This document shows positions 8,918 through 19,831 of a stretch of DNA of 64,000 nt, one piece after another (position 1 is the first letter of the stretch; every line of letters begins with the position of its first letter). The notes below the pieces were generated by a model, which worked only from the letters and a program-made list of their open reading frames with translations, was not told the origin of the DNA and did no database searches. Made by a program: the position numbers and the translations under genes. The stretch is from Thermosyntropha sp. (GTDB lineage: Bacteria > Bacillota > Syntrophomonadia > Syntrophomonadales > Syntrophomonadaceae). The DNA is taken from contig NZ_JACDOH010000011.1 in assembly GCF_017656155.1 (NCBI RefSeq), positions 1-64,000 on the forward strand, read 5' to 3'.

Positions 8918-9170
8918 ATTTTTCCTGCAAATAATTTCGCAGAAGCACCTCCAATATTTCATCCCGCTCAATTTTGCATATAAGGCTACGGGCATTATTA
9001 TGACTGGTTATATATGCAGGATCACCTGATATCATATAGCCAATAAGCTGATTTATAGGATTGTAGCCCTTTTCCTCCAAGGCTTCATAAACTGCTTTTA
9101 ACACGGTCCTTACCTTATCTTCTCCATCTTTATGCAGCTTAAAGCTCACCGTTTCATCAAAGCGTCCCAT
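8916..9170 (-). CDS. ireB: IreB family regulatory phosphoprotein (UPF0297)
   Basis: Small cytosolic protein of 84 residues matching UPF0297 over its full length ([54 protein letters not shown]). In Enterococcus faecalis IreB is phosphorylated by the PASTA kinase IreK and limits cephalosporin resistance; the threonine-bearing N-terminus is conserved here. ATG start with a GGGGAGGTG ribosome site. It follows alaS by about 55 bases, as in other Firmicutes. Confidence 0.95.
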   Translation of the reverse strand: MGRFDETVSFKLHKDGEDKVRTVLKAVYEALEEKGYNPINQLIGYMISGDPAYITSHNNARSLICKIERDEILEVLLRNYLQEK

Positions 9171-9226
9171 AGACTACACCTCCCCTTCCCCTGACACATT
9201 CGTCACCAATAACTAAAAACTTTATT

Positions 9227-11869
<2,643 letters not shown>

Positions 11870-11907
11870 TTAAGCCTCCCTCTTCAGCCTGAAAACTTTA
11901 CTTCTTT

Positions 11908-11936
11908 ATTTTCTTTTATATAAAGAATTGTGTCAA
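11908..11936 (-). promoter_or_regulatory. Possible sigma-A promoter for alaS
   Basis: Minus strand has TTGACA at 11936-11931 with an AT-rich -10 candidate (GAAAAT, 17-base spacer) ending near 11908, about 40 bases before the alaS start. The -35 is perfect but the -10 is weak. Confidence 0.4.
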
Positions 11937-11959
11937 CAAAACACCCGTAAACTATAAAC

Positions 11960-12979
11960 CTATTTTATGATTTTACCATAAAACCAGCCTGAAATTACAC
12001 GCAAAACTGCCGTAAAAGGAACTGCTACAAGCATACCCCATATCCCCCATAAACTTCCACCAGCTAAAAGTGCAAATACTACCACCAGAGGATGTAAACC
12101 TAGTCTGTTCCCTACAATGTTGGGAGTTATAAAATTGCTTTCCAACTGCTGAATAACAATTATGCTTAAGGCCATATATACACCCAGACGAAAAGAATCA
12201 GACAAAGCTACCAAAACAGCTGGTATTCCTCCTAAAAAAGCTCCAAAAAAAGGAATAAGGTTGGTGATTCCTGCCAAGATTCCCAGTAAAAGAGGAAATT
12301 TCACTCCCATAAAATAAGCAGCTGTTCCGGTTAATAATCCTACAATAAAGGCCACAATAAGATATCCTTTAATAAACTTTATTAAGACCTCGTCTATTTC
12401 CTGAAAAAGGCGGCTGATCTCTAACCGAACAGGAGGGGAAAAGAGACTTAAAAAATTATCCCTTATTTTTTCCCAATCCATCATAAGGTAAAATGCTAAA
12501 ATAGGAGAAAACACCAAAGCAAGTATACTGCCGAGCAAACTGTAAACACCATGTATTAAACCGTTTATTCCTCTGTATATAAAATCTTCTAACTGTTTTA
12601 CATTTTCCCAGAAGACCCGTTTTAGTTTATAAGGCATATCTATACTATCGATTTTTTGCACCAGCTCATGGGTTTCCTCTGCATATTTAGGCAAAATCTT
12701 TGTAAGATAAGTCAATTCTTTAACTATGCCGGGAACAGCAAAATAAAGGAATAAGGAAATTATAAAGATAAATACGATATATATAATTAAAATTGCCCAT
12801 ACCCTCTTTATTCCCCGGTTTTCAATAAACTGAACCGGACGAAAAAGAAGGTAAGCCAGTAAAGCTCCCAGGGCGAAACTTATCAATACATCTCTTACCA
12901 GATATAAAAAATAAATAGTGGCCAAAGCCACCATGATAAAAATTATATATCTTTGCCATATTTTAATATTGATTCTCAC
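11960..12979 (-). CDS. AI-2E family transporter (PerM-like permease)
   Basis: Polytopic inner-membrane protein of 339 residues in the AI-2E/PerM family. It shows the paired N-terminal helices, a soluble segment at about 90-150, and a C-terminal half with GILAGITNLIPFFGAFLGGIPAVLVAL and NFITPNIVGNRLGLHPLVV, both family hallmarks. Members export small molecules or ions in diverse organisms, so the substrate cannot be assigned. It is the last gene of a cluster with the PRC-barrel, zinc-ribbon and YtxH-like genes. Confidence 0.92.
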   Translation of the reverse strand: MRINIKIWQRYIIFIMVALATIYFLYLVRDVLISFALGALLAYLLFRPVQFIENRGIKRVWAILIIYIVFIFIISLFLYFAVPGIVKELTYLTKILPKYAEETHELVQKIDSIDMPYKLKRVFWENVKQLEDFIYRGINGLIHGVYSLLGSILALVFSPILAFYLMMDWEKIRDNFLSLFSPPVRLEISRLFQEIDEVLIKFIKGYLIVAFIVGLLTGTAAYFMGVKFPLLLGILAGITNLIPFFGAFLGGIPAVLVALSDSFRLGVYMALSIIVIQQLESNFITPNIVGNRLGLHPLVVVFALLAGGSLWGIWGMLVAVPFTAVLRVISGWFYGKIIK

Positions 12980-12993
12980 TCTTTTCCCTGCCT

Positions 12994-13140
12994 TTATATC
13001 AGGTTTAAAACCCTTCTTGTCCTTCTGGCTTTGCCTTTATATTCATTCAACATATCCCCGGTTTTACGTTCCTGTAAATATACAGCTGCAGCTGCACCCA
13101 AGATAGCCCCTAAAAGCACGCCGTTAAAATAACTTCTCAT
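12994..13140 (-). CDS. Small YtxH-like membrane protein (48 aa)
   Basis: Short gene read directly from the sequence: an N-terminal Ala/Gly-rich membrane helix (about residues 5-21, GVLLGAILGAAAAVYL) followed by a basic tail (KGKARRTRRVLNLI). This layout resembles truncated YtxH/gas-vesicle-like anchors. ATG start with AAGGGAGG 10 bases upstream, overlapping the preceding gene's stop codon. It lies 14 bases before the PerM gene. Function unknown. Confidence 0.7.
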   Translation of the reverse strand: MRSYFNGVLLGAILGAAAAVYLQERKTGDMLNEYKGKARRTRRVLNLI

Positions 13141-13156
13141 ATATAAAATGCCTCCC

Positions 13157-13330
13157 TTATAAAAGCTCAGTTTTTTCTATCTCCAAAAGGCTTCCATCCT
13201 CTTCCACCTGATAAAGATTAACCCTTCCCCTGTTATAATTAAACTCCAAAAAACAATTCCAGCAATAATACTGGTCACTCCCCACCTTGCCTACCTGTGT
13301 CCCTTTACACACCGGACACTTAACAACCAC
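13157..13330 (-). CDS. Small zinc-ribbon protein (57 aa)
   Basis: Short coding region with two CxxC knuckles, CPVC at residues 5-8 and CWNC at 24-27, predicting a structural zinc ribbon in a cytosolic protein. The GTG start overlaps the TAG stop of the PRC-barrel gene (TAGTG), and the ribosome site GAAGGGGGC lies within that gene, indicating translational coupling. Specific function unknown; DNA, RNA or protein binding are all possible. Confidence 0.78.
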   Translation of the reverse strand: MVVKCPVCKGTQVGKVGSDQYYCWNCFLEFNYNRGRVNLYQVEEDGSLLEIEKTELL

Positions 13331-13791
13331 TAATCTTTGCCCCCTTCCTTCACCATCATGCTCTTTTTGTTCTTAAAAACTACTTTACTAATAGGCAGTT
13401 TAAAACGCCCCTGCAAAAAATCAGACAAAATCCCGGCAGAAATCTCTACTTCCTGAACCTTGCCATTTTCGGGAGAAATTATAAAATCACTTACTACTCC
13501 TAGCTCCTTGCCTTCCTCGTCAAAAACTGCATCTCCTATTTTCTTGTCATATATAGATAATTCTTCCCCACAAATATAAGATTTAATACTTTTTAAGTTA
13601 TCAATCACCACTGCCTCTGAAGTTAATATAAAATCCCCTTTTTCTATCATATAGCGGTTTTTTTTATCAGTTTGTATTACTATATAAGAAACCTCATAAT
13701 TATCTCCAATAACTACCTTCTCTACAGTGCCTAAAATTTTAATTCCTTTTTTGTAAAAAACCGGCAATCCGCAGATTTCTTTAATTTTCAC
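13330..13791 (-). CDS. PRC-barrel domain protein
   Basis: Cytosolic protein of about 153 residues with one or two PRC-barrel folds. The second is clearest: KKIGDAVFDEEGKELGVVSDFIISPENGKVQEVEI, about residues 85-120. PRC-barrels occur in photosynthetic H subunits, RimM and YlmC-type proteins, often as protein or RNA interaction modules. The likely start is GTG at 13791, eight bases after GGAG; an upstream ATG at 13824 has no ribosome site. It leads a cluster continuing into the zinc-ribbon, YtxH-like and perM genes. A larger paralogue is at 19832-20554. Confidence 0.85.
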   Translation of the reverse strand: MKIKEICGLPVFYKKGIKILGTVEKVVIGDNYEVSYIVIQTDKKNRYMIEKGDFILTSEAVVIDNLKSIKSYICGEELSIYDKKIGDAVFDEEGKELGVVSDFIISPENGKVQEVEISAGILSDFLQGRFKLPISKVVFKNKKSMMVKEGGKD

Positions 13792-13847
13792 CTTACCTTC
13801 TCCTTTTTTGTTTATATTTCGCATTTTTTAAGAAAAAATGTATTCAA

Positions 13848-13876
13848 AACAAAAAACAGCCTGCTTTTACGCAAGC
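13848..13876 (-). terminator. Terminator after mnmA
   Basis: Minus strand CAGCTTGC-GTAAAA-GCAGGCTG-TTTTTTGTTTT makes an 8 bp stem (one G-U pair) plus T-run, overlapping the last codons of mnmA. Confidence 0.75.
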
Positions 13877-14898
13877 TGCATGACTTCGTCAATTATCCCT
13901 CCACCAACCACATATTCTCCCCGGTATAAAACTACCGATTGTCCTCTGGTAATCGCCCGCTGCGTCTCTTTAAACTCTACCTTCAACCTCTCACCCTCCA
14001 TGGATACTACTGCAGGTGCCAAAGCTGCCCGGTAACGAACTTTAGCCTCAACCTCCATATTTCCTTCAAGTTTGTCAAACATTATAAAATTAGGTTCTTT
14101 AGCATATAAACCTTTCTTGAAAAGATGCCTTTCCTCATCTACAACAATTCTGTTATCTTCAGAATCTATCTTCACCACATAAACCGGTTTCCCCATGCTT
14201 AAACCCAGACCTTTTCTTTGTCCTACCGTATAAAAAGGAATTCCTTTATGCTTTCCGATAACCCTGCCTTCCAAATCTACAAAATCCCCCGGCTTCAAGT
14301 CTACTCTGTCCGTTAAAAACTCCCGGTAATCACCCTCAATAAAACAAATTTCCTGGCTCTCTTTACTTTCTGCTACCGGTAAATTATATTCCCTGGCAAT
14401 CTCCCTTACCTTGCTTTTGGTTAAATTTCCTAAAGGAAATAAAATACGTTCAAGCTGCTTTTGTTTTAGTCCGTATAAAAAATAACTCTGATCTTTAGAT
14501 TTATCTTCTCCTTTGCGCAAAAGATACCTCTGCCTCTCAGGATTATATTCTATCCGGGCATAATGTCCAGTTGCTACCTTGTCACAACCTGATTCAAGTG
14601 CAATATCAAGGAGAGTTCCAAACTTTATATATTTGTTGCATTCAACACAGGGATTAGGAGTTTCGCCCATTTCATAAGAGCGACAAAAATAATCAACAAC
14701 TTTTTCCGCAAAGATTTTTTTCATATCTACTATTTTATGTTCAATGCCAATATATTCAGCAGCTTTTTTGGCTTTTTCCCCCACCGAAATATCCCAGTTG
14801 ACCATTGTAAGTCCCATAACTTCAAAGCCTTCATCTTTCAGCAGGCAGGCTGCAACCGTACTGTCAACCCCGCCGCTCATCAAAATTGCAACCTTCAT
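13867..14898 (-). CDS. mnmA: tRNA-specific 2-thiouridylase MnmA
   Basis: Cytosolic ATP-dependent enzyme that installs 2-thiouridine at the wobble position of tRNA-Lys/Glu/Gln. Its 343 residues show the P-loop-like SGGVDS near the N-terminus, the catalytic cysteines in NPCVECNKYIKFG and ESQEICFIEGDYR, and KSKDQSYFLYGL. The ATG at 14898 is chosen because GAGGGAG is 8 bases upstream; in-frame ATGs at 14904 and 14922 are less well placed. It is divergent from rarA across about 95 bases. No iscS-type partner is in the window. Confidence 0.95.
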   Translation of the reverse strand: MKVAILMSGGVDSTVAACLLKDEGFEVMGLTMVNWDISVGEKAKKAAEYIGIEHKIVDMKKIFAEKVVDYFCRSYEMGETPNPCVECNKYIKFGTLLDIALESGCDKVATGHYARIEYNPERQRYLLRKGEDKSKDQSYFLYGLKQKQLERILFPLGNLTKSKVREIAREYNLPVAESKESQEICFIEGDYREFLTDRVDLKPGDFVDLEGRVIGKHKGIPFYTVGQRKGLGLSMGKPVYVVKIDSEDNRIVVDEERHLFKKGLYAKEPNFIMFDKLEGNMEVEAKVRYRAALAPAVVSMEGERLKVEFKETQRAITRGQSVVLYRGEYVVGGGIIDEVMQLA

Positions 14899-14994
14899 AA
14901 TCATATCTCCCTCACTTATCAATAAAACTAGCTATTTATTCAAAATTATTTTATAATTACTCCAGTTTAATACACCCTTTAAGGGAGGAAAAAC

Positions 14995-16299
14995 ATGGAT
15001 CTCTTTTCTTTCAATCAGCAAAATAACCTTAAAAATGTTCCTCTGGCCTACCGCATGCGTCCGAAAACCTTGGACGAAATAATAGGCCAGAAGCATATAT
15101 TGGGAAAAAATTCGGTACTCAGGCAGGCCATAGAAAAAGATAACCTTCACTCTTTTGTCCTTTACGGACCGCCCGGCACCGGAAAAACTTCAATTGCCAG
15201 CATAATCGCAAAAATAACCAAGAGCCATTTTGAAAAGGTGCAGGCAGTAACTGCCGGGGTAAGTGATATAAAAAAAATTGCCTTTGATGCCAAAGATCGG
15301 CTTAAATACTATAACCAAAAAACTATTCTTTTTTTAGATGAAATCCATCGTTTTAACAAAAGTCAGCAGGATGTGCTCCTGCCCTTTATAGAAGATGGCA
15401 CCCTCATATTAATAGGTGCTACTACAGAAAACCCGCTTTATGAACTGAACAACGCGCTTTTATCGCGGCTCAAACTTTATATCCTTGAACCTTTAAACGA
15501 AGAAGAAATACACGCTATCATTATAAAAGCTCTTACCGATAAAAAAAAGGGTTTGGGCCATCTTAACATCACCATCGAAAAAGAAGCTTTAGCCCGGATA
15601 GTCCAAATAGCAAAAGGAGACGGACGCATGGCGCTTAACATCCTGGAAGCCGCAGTAAATTCCTATTTAAAGCCCGGAGAAACTTTAACCGAAAAAATAA
15701 TAAATAAAGTTACACCTGCTCCCTTTATAAAATACGATAAAACAGGAGATTACCATTATGATACCATCTCAGCATTTATTAAAAGCATACGCGGTTCAGA
15801 TCCGGATGCAGCTGTTTTCTGGCTGGCGGTTATGCTAGAAGGAGGAGAAGACCCTAAATTCATTGCGCGCCGCCTTATTATTCATGCAGCTGAAGATATC
15901 GGCCTTGCCGATCCACAAGCACTTGTCATAGCTGCAGCAGCTGCCAAAGCCGTAGAATTCGTTGGTATGCCAGAAGCCAGAATTCCCCTGGCCGAAGCTG
16001 CTATTTATCTGGCAACCGCCCCTAAAAGCAACCGCAGCTATCTCGCTATAAACGAAGCAATAAATACAGTAAAGAAAATGAAAAAAATAAAAGTGCCTTC
16101 CCATCTAGCTTCTGCTGATCACAGCAGAGCACGCGAACTTTTAGGAAAAGGGACAGGTTATAAGTATCCACATGACTACGGCGGATATGTTGAGCAGCAG
16201 TATCTGCCTGATGAGATAAAAGATCATCAATTTTACATCCCTTCTGAAAAAGGCTATGAAGCAAAAATTTTTTCTTTCCTATCCAAAATAAAAAGCTAA
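14995..16299 (+). CDS. rarA: Replication-associated recombination protein A (RarA/MgsA AAA+ ATPase)
   Basis: AAA+ ATPase of the clamp-loader clade that acts at stalled replication forks. Its 434 residues contain Walker A YGPPGTGKTS, Walker B LFLDEIHRFNKSQQD, sensor ATTENPLYELNNALLSR, and a C-terminal tetramerisation region with LPDEIKDHQFYIPSEKGYEAKI. ATG start with AGGGAGG 8 bases upstream. It is one of only a few plus-strand genes, ending convergently with trxA at a shared terminator. Confidence 0.95.
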   Translation: MDLFSFNQQNNLKNVPLAYRMRPKTLDEIIGQKHILGKNSVLRQAIEKDNLHSFVLYGPPGTGKTSIASIIAKITKSHFEKVQAVTAGVSDIKKIAFDAKDRLKYYNQKTILFLDEIHRFNKSQQDVLLPFIEDGTLILIGATTENPLYELNNALLSRLKLYILEPLNEEEIHAIIIKALTDKKKGLGHLNITIEKEALARIVQIAKGDGRMALNILEAAVNSYLKPGETLTEKIINKVTPAPFIKYDKTGDYHYDTISAFIKSIRGSDPDAAVFWLAVMLEGGEDPKFIARRLIIHAAEDIGLADPQALVIAAAAAKAVEFVGMPEARIPLAEAAIYLATAPKSNRSYLAINEAINTVKKMKKIKVPSHLASADHSRARELLGKGTGYKYPHDYGGYVEQQYLPDEIKDHQFYIPSEKGYEAKIFSFLSKIKS

Positions 16300-16337
16300 A
16301 AAGGGCATCTTCTCTCTTTTGAGAAAATGCCCTTTTT
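16298..16337. terminator. Bidirectional terminator between rarA and trxA
   Basis: AAAAAGGGCAT...ATGCCCTTTTTT forms an 11-12 bp stem with an internal TCTC/GAGA extension and T-runs on both strands, exactly between the convergent ends. Confidence 0.9.
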
Positions 16338-16340
16338 TAT

Positions 16341-16667
16341 TTAACCCACTACTTCATCAATTAACTTCTGTAGCTGCGCTTTGCTTTGAACCCCTACTAC
16401 CCTTTTTATCTCCTTCCCATCTTTAAAAAATATCAGCGTGGGAACACCTCTTATACCAAACTGAACAGCTAAATCCCGGTTTTCATCAACATTTACCTTT
16501 CCCACTACAATCCTTCCCTGATTTTCTTCAGCCACCGCATCTACAATAGGTCCAAGCATCTTGCAAGGTCCGCACCATGCAGCCCAGAAGTCCACTAAAA
16601 CAGGCACTTTAGCATTTAAAACTTCCTTTTCAAAGCTTGCCTTATCCAGATTTAATACAGCCGACAT
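16341..16667 (-). CDS. trxA: Thioredoxin
   Basis: Cytosolic dithiol-disulfide oxidoreductase of 108 residues with active site WCGPCK at about residues 31-36 and the cis-proline RGVPTLIFF. ATG start with AAGGAGGAG. It lies 12 bases downstream of csoR on the same strand, so it is probably under CsoR control. This suggests a link to metal-induced thiol stress (inference). Confidence 0.96.
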   Translation of the reverse strand: MSAVLNLDKASFEKEVLNAKVPVLVDFWAAWCGPCKMLGPIVDAVAEENQGRIVVGKVNVDENRDLAVQFGIRGVPTLIFFKDGKEIKRVVGVQSKAQLQKLIDEVVG

Positions 16668-16679
16668 ACTATCTCCTCC

Positions 16680-16943
16680 TTATTTTATTAATTTGCTTAA
16701 AAGCTTTATAACTTCTTTGAAACTATCTTCCTTATTTTCTTCCTGAACTGCCTGATAAATACACTCATGGGCATGATTTTCAAAAATCAATATACCTACA
16801 CTGCTTACGGCCGACTTTATAGCAGCTATCTGGTTCAATATCTCTCCACAGTCAGCTTCCTCTTCGATCATACGTTGAACCCCCCTTACCTGACCTTCAA
16901 TCTTTTTAAGACGTGTAATTAAATTCTGCCGCATTTCATCCAT
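16680..16943 (-). CDS. csoR: CsoR-type metal-sensing repressor
   Basis: All-helical cytosolic DUF156 repressor of 87 residues. The Cu(I) ligand set of CsoR is visible as Cys32 (ADCGEI), His57 and Cys61 (HAHEC). The Cys-His-Cys triad favours copper sensing over the persulfide sensor CstR, which lacks the histidine. The ATG at 16943 follows GGGGTGAG. The promoter at 16985-17014 and repeated TATAGGGGT in the leader indicate autoregulation. Unusually, trxA follows rather than copA/copZ. Confidence 0.9.
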   Translation of the reverse strand: MDEMRQNLITRLKKIEGQVRGVQRMIEEEADCGEILNQIAAIKSAVSSVGILIFENHAHECIYQAVQEENKEDSFKEVIKLLSKLIK

Positions 16944-16949
16944 AATCAG

Positions 16950-17014
16950 CTCACCCCTATACCCCTATACCGTATCTCATTTGTAGTATATACCCATAAT
17001 AATCCATTTGTCAA
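16950..17014 (-). promoter_or_regulatory. csoR-trxA promoter and probable CsoR operator
   Basis: Minus strand carries TTGACA (17014-17009), an 18-base spacer and TATACT (16990-16985). Between the expected start (about 16978) and the ribosome site lie overlapping TATAGGGGT repeats (GGTATAGGGGTATAGGGGTG, 16952-16971), G-tracts flanked by A/T like known CsoR operators. The promoter is well supported; the operator is inference. Confidence 0.65.
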
Positions 17015-17049
17015 ATATTTTTGTTCATATAAACAGGCAATCTCATAAA

Positions 17050-17083
17050 ACAAAAGGGGATAAGTTGCAACTTATCCCCTTTG
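17050..17083 (-). terminator. Terminator after the 35-aa gene
   Basis: AAAGGGGATAAGT-TGCA-ACTTATCCCCTTT is a perfect 13 bp stem with T-rich ends, about 9 bases beyond the stop codon of the 35-residue gene; nearly symmetrical. Confidence 0.85.
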
Positions 17084-17091
17084 TCAATCTT

Positions 17092-17199
17092 CTAAGCCAA
17101 AAACATATAATACACCAAAATTCCCGCACCGCAAGCAATCAAAAGCCATAATAAAGTGCGCATTATTTCATCTTTAACCTGTCTGAAAAGTTCTTCCAT
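17092..17199 (-). CDS. Small single-pass membrane protein (35 aa)
   Basis: Short gene with a strong ribosome site (GAGGAGGA, 5-6 bases before ATG) and its own terminator. The product has a charged amphipathic N-terminus (MEELFRQVKDEIMR) and one hydrophobic helix (TLLWLLIACGAGILVYYMFLA) reaching the C-terminus. No family recognised. It lies between the Sir2 gene (60 bases upstream) and the csoR promoter, probably co-transcribed with Sir2. Confidence 0.72.
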   Translation of the reverse strand: MEELFRQVKDEIMRTLLWLLIACGAGILVYYMFLA

Positions 17200-17258
17200 A
17201 GTTCTCCTCCTCAAGTCAAACTACAGTTTATTATAACATAAACCAGAAGACATCATAA

Positions 17259-18551
17259 TTAAAAATCTTTTAAGGCCAACTCTCTATTAATAGCTAACCC
17301 TCTAGCATAAGCAAATTTTTCCACAGCATCTACCATAGAAGATACACCATCTTTCCTTTTATCTTTAGCTAAATTCTTTAAATATTCGTATAATCCAGCC
17401 GTTCCCAAAAACTGCATAACCAGTTCTTCTAAAACTTTCTCACTGGCATTATGCTGTCTAGCATAGGCAAAAACTGCTTTATTCAAGCTCTCTAACAGTT
17501 TGTATAAATATTTTAAAAGATAGCTGTTGTCAGGTTTTAGAAACCTAAAATTCTTGCCTAATTCTTGCTTAATTTTTTCTATTTCACTCAAATAAGTTTC
17601 TACCAAATAATACTCTAATTCCTGCTGTCTTCCTTCTTTTATATAGAAGGAAAATAAATTTTCCAGAAGAGATATATCAAATTTTACTATTTTTTGATAT
17701 TCTCCTGTTTTAGCTGTCTTAAGGCTGTTGCGGTAAAATTCAGCTACAATATTAAAAAGTCTTCCCGGAATAAATCCAGCAGGCAATGGTTTCAGCTCCT
17801 GCCCCCCATTTAAACTTAAAATTTTTCTATGCATCTCAGACAAAACCTCACCGGTCAAACCATTAATTATAATATCCGCCTGTCTGTCGAGCATAGTAGG
17901 AGAATTATTTATAATACTAAACTTATCAAAAGATAAAGGCAAACTATTAATAGGCGATACCGCAAGGCTGGAACCTACTACAATAATCATTTGCGGCAAA
18001 GCACTATAAATGTCAGCCATCTTAACCGAATACATATAATCATAAGGCATGGCATCTCCGAAAAGTATTACATCAGGCTTTAACACCCCTCCGCAGGAAC
18101 AGAGAGGAACCTTTATCCCCTTTTCTAAATCCCTTATAATACTCTCCATATTTTTCGTTGTTTTATGACAGCGGCTGCAGGTAGCAGTCCTTACATGCCC
18201 ATGTACTTCATATACAAAAAAAGCCCCGCCCTTTTGATGCAGGTTATCTATATTCTGGGTAACTATCGGTCCTATAATCCGCTTTCTTTGCCATTCTCCC
18301 AGAACTTTGTGTCCTGCATTAGGCTGAGCCTTAAGTATAAAGCCAAAAACCTCCCGGGCATGCTGATACAACCTTTCCGGATGATCTTTAAAAGCCCAGG
18401 CAGAAAAGGTTTCCATAGGATCAACTTTTTCCCACAAACCACCGCTTCCTCTGAAATCGGGTATTCCGCTTTCCGTAGATATCCCTGCCCCAGTAAGAAC
18501 AAAAGGACGGGGATATAAAAAAATCTGCTCAATTAAATAATCAATATTCAC
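17259..18551 (-). CDS. Sir2 family NAD-dependent protein deacetylase with long C-terminal extension
   Basis: Residues 1-240 form a canonical sirtuin: GAGISTESGIPDFRG (NAD binding), TQNIDNLHQKGG, catalytic His117 in YEVHG, zinc cysteines 125, 128, 151 and 153, and VVGSSLAVSP. This predicts cytosolic NAD-dependent lysine deacylation. Residues about 245-430 form a mainly helical extension I do not recognise, absent from ordinary bacterial CobB (230-250 aa). The intact zinc site argues against the zinc-less NADase Sir2 domains of phage defence. It follows the VanW/G5-type gene by 20 bases, in the same orientation. The role of the extension is unknown. Confidence 0.88.
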   Translation of the reverse strand: MNIDYLIEQIFLYPRPFVLTGAGISTESGIPDFRGSGGLWEKVDPMETFSAWAFKDHPERLYQHAREVFGFILKAQPNAGHKVLGEWQRKRIIGPIVTQNIDNLHQKGGAFFVYEVHGHVRTATCSRCHKTTKNMESIIRDLEKGIKVPLCSCGGVLKPDVILFGDAMPYDYMYSVKMADIYSALPQMIIVVGSSLAVSPINSLPLSFDKFSIINNSPTMLDRQADIIINGLTGEVLSEMHRKILSLNGGQELKPLPAGFIPGRLFNIVAEFYRNSLKTAKTGEYQKIVKFDISLLENLFSFYIKEGRQQELEYYLVETYLSEIEKIKQELGKNFRFLKPDNSYLLKYLYKLLESLNKAVFAYARQHNASEKVLEELVMQFLGTAGLYEYLKNLAKDKRKDGVSSMVDAVEKFAYARGLAINRELALKDF

Positions 18552-18571
18552 CTTTATCCCCCCAGAGTTAA

Positions 18572-19801
18572 CTATTTAACAAAATCAGTCCCTGAACCAT
18601 AGTAGACCGTGGTAGGTTTAGCCTCCTTTACTACCTGCCACAAAAACTCTCTTGAAACAACCTTATCATCCACCACAACCTCTTTATAATAGGATATAAC
18701 TTCTCCTTCTTTCCCTGATTTTACCCTGCGTTCTCCGGGAGCAAGCTTTGAATCTACCTTCAACTTAACCTCTGGATTAACAATTTTTTTTTCCATCACT
18801 ACCGCCACTTTTTTTTTACTTTCAGCATTTATTCCCCATACTCTGGCCGCTAATATATTATCTCCTTCTATGTCTATCGTTATCCCAGCTGGATATTTTC
18901 CGTTATTTACCAGTTTGCTCCCTTTAGCCTCCATACCTGCTCCCTGCCAAGAGTTTACTATAACCTTTTTCAGTTCATCTTTATCACCAGGCAAAACATA
19001 CCTTGAAACCTTGACAGAAGATATTGCTTTTTCCACATCCCAGACATCTCCGGGCATAACAACCTTCCCATCCAACAGTTCCACAAGCTCACAAAAAGAA
19101 GAATATGTTCCTTCTCCTCTTGCAATTTCAATATTAAGCAGGTCACTGATTTTATTTATATCCTTCACCTTTACACCAGGCGGGATTTTCAGAACTTCTG
19201 CTTCAATTTCTTCAAGGCTTCCTTTTTCCAGGTTTTCTGTAATTTTTCGGCAGGTTGCTAAAGCATCCACTTTACAACCGCATTCTTCAGCTTTCAGTCT
19301 CAATTCTCCGTTTTTATCATAATCCAATCTTGCATCTGCCGGACTTTTCTGCCTGCATTCTTTTAAAACAAGCCTTATCACCTGTAGCTGTAATTTTTTT
19401 TTATCCCATTTAAAAACAGGAGTAACCTCCTGTTTGCTTCCTCTTATTTTTATGTGGTGTAAAAAATCCTCATCTTCATTTTGCACCAACCTATCTGCTT
19501 TGTTAAGGCTCAAAGGAACATTATATTCAATTCCCCAATCCTCCAAAGGAATTTTATAAACCCCTTCGGGAAACTTCAAAATTATGCTGTTTCCCCATAC
19601 TTTTTCTGCTCTATTAGCCCAAACCTTTTCGGCTTCCTCACGGCTAAGCCCGGATAAAGGAACTCCAGCTAAAACTAAACTAGATGGATATACCTTTTTA
19701 TCCCGGCATGATAAAAACACTTCAGTCAAATACAAATTTATTGAAACCATTAACAAAACTATAAAAGTTAAAATGGCTGCTTTTCTGGTATGCGGTTTCA
19801 T
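18572..19801 (-). CDS. VanW/YoaR-like membrane-anchored protein with C-terminal G5 domain
   Basis: Predicted extracytoplasmic wall-associated protein of about 409 residues. It has an N-terminal transmembrane helix (LTFIVLLMVSINLYLT), a YoaR-type region with LVLAGVPLSGLSREEAEKVW and ADARLDYDKNGELRL, a degenerate VanW-like segment (GDVWDVEKAISSVKVSRYV, lacking the GGGICQVSSTLYNA block of the homologue at 6408-7946), and a G5 domain (KKIVNPEVKLKVDSKLAPGE, then GEVISYYKEVVVDDKVVSRE). ATG at 19801 after GGGGAG; an in-frame TTG lies 18 bases upstream. Function unknown. Confidence 0.75.
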   Translation of the reverse strand: MKPHTRKAAILTFIVLLMVSINLYLTEVFLSCRDKKVYPSSLVLAGVPLSGLSREEAEKVWANRAEKVWGNSIILKFPEGVYKIPLEDWGIEYNVPLSLNKADRLVQNEDEDFLHHIKIRGSKQEVTPVFKWDKKKLQLQVIRLVLKECRQKSPADARLDYDKNGELRLKAEECGCKVDALATCRKITENLEKGSLEEIEAEVLKIPPGVKVKDINKISDLLNIEIARGEGTYSSFCELVELLDGKVVMPGDVWDVEKAISSVKVSRYVLPGDKDELKKVIVNSWQGAGMEAKGSKLVNNGKYPAGITIDIEGDNILAARVWGINAESKKKVAVVMEKKIVNPEVKLKVDSKLAPGERRVKSGKEGEVISYYKEVVVDDKVVSREFLWQVVKEAKPTTVYYGSGTDFVK

Positions 19802-19831
19802 TTCTTTTATTCTCCCCAAATCAAAATAGAA

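Noticed and set aside
17259-18551. Sir2 as a phage-defence NADase
   Set aside because: Zinc cysteines and the catalytic His of protein deacetylases are intact, and no defence partners (TIR, HerA, Argonaute) are nearby.
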